DNA from: Polytrichum commune
Taxonomy: Eukaryota; Streptophyta; Polytrichopsida; Polytrichales; Polytrichaceae
DNA length: 64,000 nucleotides
Assembly: GCA_950295325.1 (NCBI GenBank)
Contig: OX485803.1
Coordinates: forward strand, 23,996,001-24,060,000
Direction of reading: 5' to 3'
Made by a program: the position numbers and the translations under genes. Under the pieces are notes generated by a model, which was not told the DNA's origin, did no database searches, and saw only the letters and a list, made by a program, of their open reading frames with translations. Below are positions 58,051 to 64,000 of this stretch, piece after piece; position 1 is the first letter of the stretch; the number at the start of each line of letters is the position of its first letter.

Positions 58051-59273
58051 CACAACTTTGTAGTTGTAATCCCCAACTACCTCACTAATTATTCAAGCCC
58101 TTAACTAATCTTCCTACCTAATTTCCCTAATTCTACTAACAACCCCTTTCTAATCACACAATTCTTCTCTAATCCAAAAATCCAAAAATCCTAGAGAGGA
58201 GAGGGGGAGAGAGAATTTCCTAACTTCACTAAGACTAACTAATCCACACAAGTATATTTTTGCACTCATCACAACATCAAGTGCTCAACTCTTAAACATG
58301 GAACTTGCAACCACGTGTATTCAAAACATGAACTTTAAGTACCACAAATTGGAATCATGAATTAACTTTAAAATCCTTCACGTCAACACTAATTCTACCA
58401 AGAGGTCAAGCCCTCTTCAAGGCTAACAAGCCTTGGCTCTCAAACTAAAAACTAAGCACACACATGTGCTCCAATATGGCTTCCCACACCCACACTTATA
58501 ACTCGTGGGGTGCCTTGGAGCACAAAGGAAAGAGAGGATGAGTGAGGGAAGAATGAGGGATTATATAGTAAGCTTGAGGGGGTGAGCACCCTCAAGGCTC
58601 ACGATAAGCCCTTGAGATTTCCTCCTACTTAGTAGGCGCCAATCCTATCTTCTAAGTCTTCCTCCCTCAAATGATCAACAAGGATCCTAATTCGAACATT
58701 TAACTAGCCTTGGCTTTCTACCTACCACACTTTACCAAACTTGGGATGCTTCAACCCAAACTTAGCCTCCTTCGCTTTCCGCCGCCATAACTTTCTCCCC
58801 TTACTTTCCCAAATCGTCGCTCACCACTTAATTCAAACCACGATGCTTAACTCGTGATTTGATTGGTGCTTTGAGAATTTGCTTATCCTCCACCTTGCAT
58901 TCTTCCTTGGGCCTTCCCCATTAAGTGGCCATGATGAGGTGGTCCACTTGTGCGCTCCATGTGATCCTCCATTCATCCCAATTCGAATGCACTTGCCTCT
59001 TGAGTCACTTTGGTTGTCTCCATCCATTTGTACTAGCCTACTCACTAACTACTCAATCCAAGTTCTCCTTACCTATCCTCATTCACTCAAATCCTTCCGA
59101 AGGTAAAAACACAATAACAACTCACATCCTAGCCTCTTACAACATGGTACTTCTAAGACTAACATTTCACTCTTTTTATATTTTTGTGAAGTAACATGCT
59201 ACTTCAAAGTGCATCAACTAACGTTTCAAGGGTCTAAGACTAAATGTGGGCACCCTTTTGGGCTCACAACCTA

Positions 59274-60054
59274 CAACATCAAAACCAACATTGAACCTAA
59301 AACCAACACTATGCCCCTCTAAATGTATGACTAACAATACATAGTATTGGTTTGTGTTGGCTTTGGGTAAGCCTACCTTAGATTAAATATTTCTCTACAA
59401 TTCATGATTTTTATTTGATAAAATCATATTTCAATCCATGAACCAAGAAAGTCCACCATAGGCTAGTTCTACCATAGAGAACTTATTGGAGTCCTTGAAT
59501 CTTGATCCAAATACCCTCACACTATGGGAATTGTGTGGTCTTGTCACATGTTCTCTTAAAAATGAATGATATAAAAATATGAGTGTGGATTCACCATCTA
59601 CCATACTCATAGATTGTAAGGTTGTCTAGTGGAAGAGACCTGCATTGAATACTTGATGTAGTGTGGCCCACATTATTCATTATCAACCCATGTAAATGAT
59701 TTTGCAATCAATGAACACTTGCTAATACGACATGAACATTTGTCAAGGATGTTCTAAATAACCTTGAACTTCCTAAGGAGTTATAAAAATTATAAAATAT
59801 ACATATGAAAAAACTTAAAAGAAAAAACTTTGACATTCAACAATGCAATGCACCAAACCATTTGGACATCAGAGTTAATGTGGCGAAGAATTTTTTTTCA
59901 ATGCCATATACTTGTACCACTATTTGCCCTTGAGGCAAACTTTGACAATACATTATGTAAGGCTACTGTTATGTTTACGTGTCCCTAAATTTGTGTGAAT
60001 TACCTATATACTGCTTGCAATACATTGACACTAATGGGAGGTCAGTACAGGGGC
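59274..60054. other. Intergenic, no feature seen
   Basis: AT-rich sequence with no repeat end or convincing reading frame. Confidence 0.3.
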
Positions 60055-60063
60055 GGGAATTAG

Positions 60064-60309
60064 GGCCGGGGATTCGTGGCACTCACTTAGAATCATCCGT
60101 GCGGATGAAAAAAACACAGGAATCGTCTAAATGGCTATTTTTGGGCAATTTGATTCCGGAAATAGAATAAAAGGTCCCGAATTAGTCTAGTGACGTCACA
60201 TTCGAATGAATCGGCCCTCAACCCCATAGGGGGGCTTTTTTTATTGGAGCCACTTCATCCACGATATCTTGGATGGATGATTTTACTTGAGTGCCACGAA
60301 TCCCCAGCC
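60064..60309. repeat. Mutator-like MITE, 246 bp
   Basis: The left end GGCCGGGGATTCGTGGCACT and the complemented right end GGCTGGGGATTCGTGGCACT are inverted repeats that extend about 35 bp. A perfect 9-bp duplication, gggaattag (60055-60063, 60310-60318), fits MULEs. No coding capacity. Confidence 0.8.
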
Positions 60310-60466
60310 GGGAATTAGTAATGTTTACCTTATTATTGTTATGGGTTTGTACTTTGCATTGAGATACATGTTTAATATTTAATATGATATTGTTTATTTT
60401 TTTGTTTGATAAATCCAAGTGCACCATATGTAATGAAACAAAATTGGTTCTAAAGTGTGTGGAGCC

Positions 60467-60606
60467 AAAAGGCTTACGGGACTAAAAGTACAACAAGGTG
60501 GTTTCAAATTGGCTATTTCCCTAGAGTAGCAAAGTGCACTAGCCTCCTTGTGATAGAGGCTAATGTATCAACTTGATGGTCTAATTGGAAGAAAGACTTG
60601 AGACTG
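60467..60606 (+). repeat. Dispersed ~140-bp repeat
   Basis: Same family and orientation as 4312-4450. Confidence 0.5.
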
Positions 60607-61103
60607 CAAGTACTTTTACTTGTGAGCAAGGTAGAAGACATGAGATACATGAATAGAAAGAAGAGACGAGTCTTATGTTGCCAATTGCGTGAATTGTGAT
60701 TTTGCCTCTTCTTCAAGTTAGTCTTTTTCTATATATACTTCTAATACGGACATCACAAGAATTAGAGAGACTTTGAAGAATACTACATCCAAATGTGATA
60801 TTTAGTGTGACTTCCTATCTAGAGTTACATACCCCTATATCTTTTATTATTAATGTTAGTTTCTACAAAATGAAAATATGAATGTTCTATAATGTCCAAA
60901 CAGCCAATCCAACCTTTGTTGGTAAAAAATGAGATGTATAGTAAACAATTATAACATTGCATAATTCCAAATAGTAAATATTATATTTAGTGTACCTTCT
61001 TTCAAAGATGAGCACTTATATCAGGTACGGACAAGTCAACTTGCACAAAATCTCACCCAAGGGCAAGCCCCTAGGTTCCCACATGGTTGGTTGGAAACAT
61101 GTA

Positions 61104-61474
61104 CACTAAATATGATATTTAGTGTCACAAATAATAATTATCTTGCTCAATACTAATTGTAAACCGCAATATAGTGTCACCAATACTAAATGTTTACCAA
61201 CATTATTTGTCATTCCTTGTAATTTTTTGAGGGATTATAGAATTACAATGTTGCAATTGCTATCACTTACCAAGTGATTTTCATCCTAATTTCAATCATC
61301 CATGACAATATTTCATCACAAGATGCTGACAAGAGATGGTAGGGCTTTGGCCAATGGATGAAATCATCCATCATCCATGACAATATTTGTTCACTTATTC
61401 ATACGAAGTGTCCATCCAAAAAAATCACCACAATGACATAAAATATCATATGACACTAAATATCATATTTAGTG
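61104..61474. repeat. TA-flanked MITE (CACTAAAT family), copy 3
   Basis: 371 bp with ends CACTAAATATGATATTTAGT and its complement, TA on both sides. This is the best-preserved copy. The interior matches 2234-2615 in the same orientation. Confidence 0.7.
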
Positions 61475-63399
61475 TAGTTCTTCCAAATATTCCACTATGA
61501 TTGGGTGGACCGTAGTGATAGGATGCATCATAAATCAAGTGTTTGGAAGGTCGCCCATTCTAACATTATTTTGACCTTAGGCAACTAATTTTTTGGAGAT
61601 CACATGGGATCCATGTTAAATCCTTATGTTTAACCCAAGGTTAGGACATGTCAGCATTAGAATCCGGATCCAAGAAACTTGGATTTTAAAACACCTCAAA
61701 ATGGACCTTACTTTCACACTCAAAATTGAAATCAAACCTGAAGATTGGTATCTCAAAACAAGCTCAGAGCAAGCAAGCGCCTGATCTTTAATGCCCAAAT
61801 AAAAATGTCTATTCTCTACACAAAAAAACGTTAAATCCTTTCAAAAGAATACACACATTGTTGTTTTATAACAATCTGCTCAGGATGGACAATGAGTTCA
61901 TAGAATGATGTGCTTGAAAAGGAAAAGATCATCTCTATCTAGACATCTACCAACGTCAACTTAGATATCAAATTGGAAACTCTGGCTAGTTTTGTGAACA
62001 TGACTCACAACGTGATGAGGCATGTGTTGATTTTTGGATCCGTTGTTCATGAAATTTACAGGACTGCCGACTTTCATTTTGAATGTAAATCTCACAATAA
62101 CTTTCAGATTTCATATGCATCTCAGCGTAATCTTCCATTCTAGTTCGCACTTCTCTCAGAGCGTCTAAAATTCTATTCCAGTCTGACTGTCAAGTTCAAG
62201 CTTCGAGTTAGGAATGGGCTCCAACAACATAACATCGTGCAACTCAATTGGGTGTGCTCAAGTATTTTGCAGGTTCGTGCGCAAACAAACCAAGCATGGT
62301 TTCTATTTTGGTACAGTTTCAGGTTGAATCCATTAGCCGCTCACTGGGTGTGATCAGTTGTGTATGTTTGACAAAGTTTTTTTCAAATATTTCACTTTTT
62401 ACACGCAAAACCTCGCATACAAAAAAAGAAAAAGAAAAAGCATGTCAATTGACACGCACAATTTAGAAGTTGACACATACTGTGACTTGTGAAGAAAAAA
62501 AACACACGTCAATTGAATATGATACGTGACACTAGGCAACTTAGGTACTATAAATTGCAGCTCAAGTATTCGGAAAACATAACCCATAACAGTAGGAGAA
62601 TTTCCTACACTCACTTACATACTTAAGTTCGGCCTTGTTCTTGTAATTTCCTTTGTAACTAGGAAGGCTCTACATCTAATATGGTGATCAAACATGTGGT
62701 GGAGGCTAAGTACAAGGCCAACAAGACCATTGTTCATGGTCTCTTGCGGATATATTTCCACAATTTTTTGTGCAAGTATGTGAATGAACAATTTGCCCCA
62801 ACAGATCTCCATGAGTGATGCTTTGACTAGTTAAATATTGGGTTAATTATGAGGCGTCTCAACTTGACACTGAGATGATTTGAGGTAGACTTTGCACAAT
62901 GCAAAGATCCCCTTCAAATTGATGTCGGTGTATAATGTACAATATACAATGCCTAAATTGAACCTAGATTGGAAGCAATATTGTTGTTGGGTCTGTGATT
63001 TGAATGCCACCCGCGTTCAGAAGTCCCTAAAATTCGTCACATACTCTAGGCCAGTGGTAGATAATTCACTCTCACCAATGGCACCGTCTACATCTATGAT
63101 AGATACTTTTGCATGATCAATTCCTAAGCCACTTGATTTGGAGTTTTTAAAATGGGAGGAGATCTAGAGTGCTTTGTTTGATTGAAAATTTGTTGAAAAT
63201 AACCATCTCAGCTCATAATGAATTGAATTTTGAGGTCTTGTGTAGGGTAAAGATCCCCTTCAATAGATTTTAATATACGATGTGAAATTCTCATTGATTC
63301 AATGCAGCGATTGAGTTGACGTTAGATTGGAATCAATAATGTTATTGAGTTTGTGAGTGAAATGCTATCAGTGTTCACAAGGCCTTGAAGTTCAATCCC
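61475..63399. other. Intergenic, no gene recognised
   Basis: Short direct duplications occur (for example 62870-62960 and 63220-63290 share 'aaagatccccttcaa'). Frames of 60-74 codons have no recognisable motif. Confidence 0.3.
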
Positions 63400-63402
63400 T
63401 AA

Positions 63403-64000
63403 GGGCCGGTTTACACAATGGACCATGAAGTTGGACCAGGGCTCTACAAGGCAGTTGATTGGCTCTTGAAGTTGTCCCGGGACAACTTCGGTTTACACTA
63501 AGGAAAAAATGGCAGGGGGACCATGGAGGTTGAGGTCCCCAAAATATAAATTTTAAGGCCTAATAAATGCATTGACATGGTCCAACAGGTTTTGCGGTGA
63601 GAGAGGCAAGAGAGGTGGTCTGGTAGGAAAAGGCAAAGGCCCATGTCAAAGAAATGCCATTTCAAGAGTGTTTTAATGAATCTACCTTTTATGTGCCTAA
63701 ATTATATCATAGCCCATGAGACATACCAACAATATCTTGCCCTACCCCTTAAACCGGCTTACACGTGTTTCATCAAACAACGCGGGACATCTAGAACTCA
63801 AGAATTCAAGTGCAGATTTGTTTTTTTGGTCTACCAACTGCAATGTTTGGAATTTGGTTGCTGTAATATACCGTTGGAAAGGTCTTGAAAATACTTTTCC
63901 AACGGTATATTACACGCCCCAAAATGTTTAAAGAATATAGTTGCAAAACAAAAAAGAAAAATTTGTAGTCGTTTAGTGACTGTAGTGCAGGGTGGTCAAA
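63403..64000. mobile_element. PIF/Harbinger family 1 end, running to or past the window edge
   Basis: Starts GGGCCGGTTTACACAATGGA after taa (63400-63402). For about 260 bp it is the complement of the right half of the MITE at 6834-7315 ('ggaccatg', 'aagttgtcccgggacaactt', 'aaaggcccatgtca'). No second terminal repeat is seen, so the element either continues beyond the window or is truncated near 63660. Confidence 0.6.
63863..63913. repeat. Perfect 18-bp inverted repeat (hairpin)
   Basis: gtaatataccgttggaaa and its exact complement are separated by 15 bases. It is not near a gene end. It could be part of the surrounding element or a small-RNA foldback. Confidence 0.7.

Larger units (their letters stand above)
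57150..59268 (-). mobile_element. TG...CA element C
   Basis: 2119 bp on the minus strand from TGTGAGCCCAAAAGGGTGCC (59268) to ...GTTTGGCCTCACA (57150), flanked by a perfect 5-bp duplication, accta (57145-57149, 59269-59273). A TATA box lies at 58561-58569 and matches that of element B. A 70-codon conserved frame is near the far end. Internal tandem repeats of a 17-bp unit ('acccagctccttcataa') fill 57886-58050. There are no internal LTR pairs, so it is a solo LTR or an unusual non-autonomous element. Confidence 0.8.

Overview
This is a plant nuclear genomic window. It is AT-rich and dominated by repeats, with one intact intron-rich protein-coding gene, a leucine-rich-repeat receptor-like kinase (LRR-RLK). 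Plant-type CACTA, hAT, PIF/Harbinger, pogo/Tigger, Mutator-like and Ty1/copia remains, GT-AG introns and the RLK itself place it in land plants. I cannot name the species. The long, repeat-filled introns suggest a large genome.

Layout. 0.6-2.1 kb: a 1.5-kb hAT-like element. 2.2-5.1 kb: small MITEs and dispersed repeats. 5.2-8.1 kb: a decayed CACTA (tnp2) transposase gene interrupted by two Harbinger-type MITEs. 9.0-10.6 kb: truncated Harbinger and pogo/Tigger-like elements. 11.1-13.1 kb: a 2-kb foldback repeat with a MITE in one arm. 13.8-15.8 kb: the 5' part of a copia element on the minus strand (LTR, primer-binding site, gag) carrying two nested MITEs. 15.8-17.7 kb: a tandem repeat array with a hAT inserted in it, ending at a TATA box. 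18.4-37.3 kb: the LRR-RLK gene, for which I resolve 24 exons and a continuous 959-codon frame. 37.3-42.0 kb: low-complexity repeats, then two nested TG...CA elements. 44.1-45.6 kb: a second, near-identical copy of the 1.5-kb hAT-like element, inverted. 46.4-48.8 kb: a Harbinger-type MITE and a relative of the TG...CA elements. 52.3-53.5 kb: a hAT with a transposase C-terminal remnant. 57.1-59.3 kb: a third complete TG...CA element. The last 5 kb hold a Mutator-like MITE, a TA-flanked MITE and one end of a Harbinger element.

Two things stand out. First, the TG...CA elements (1.7-2.1 kb, 5-bp target duplications, most simply solo LTRs) each carry, near the same end, a 55-70-codon reading frame with a shared 18-residue core. 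Between copies this core differs mostly by synonymous changes, the mark of protein-level selection; I know of no description of it. Second, the RLK ectodomain has grown by two local tandem duplications of phase-2 LRR exons, and the duplicated introns preserve empty sites that date later transposon insertions.

No rRNA, CRISPR or confident tRNA gene was seen.
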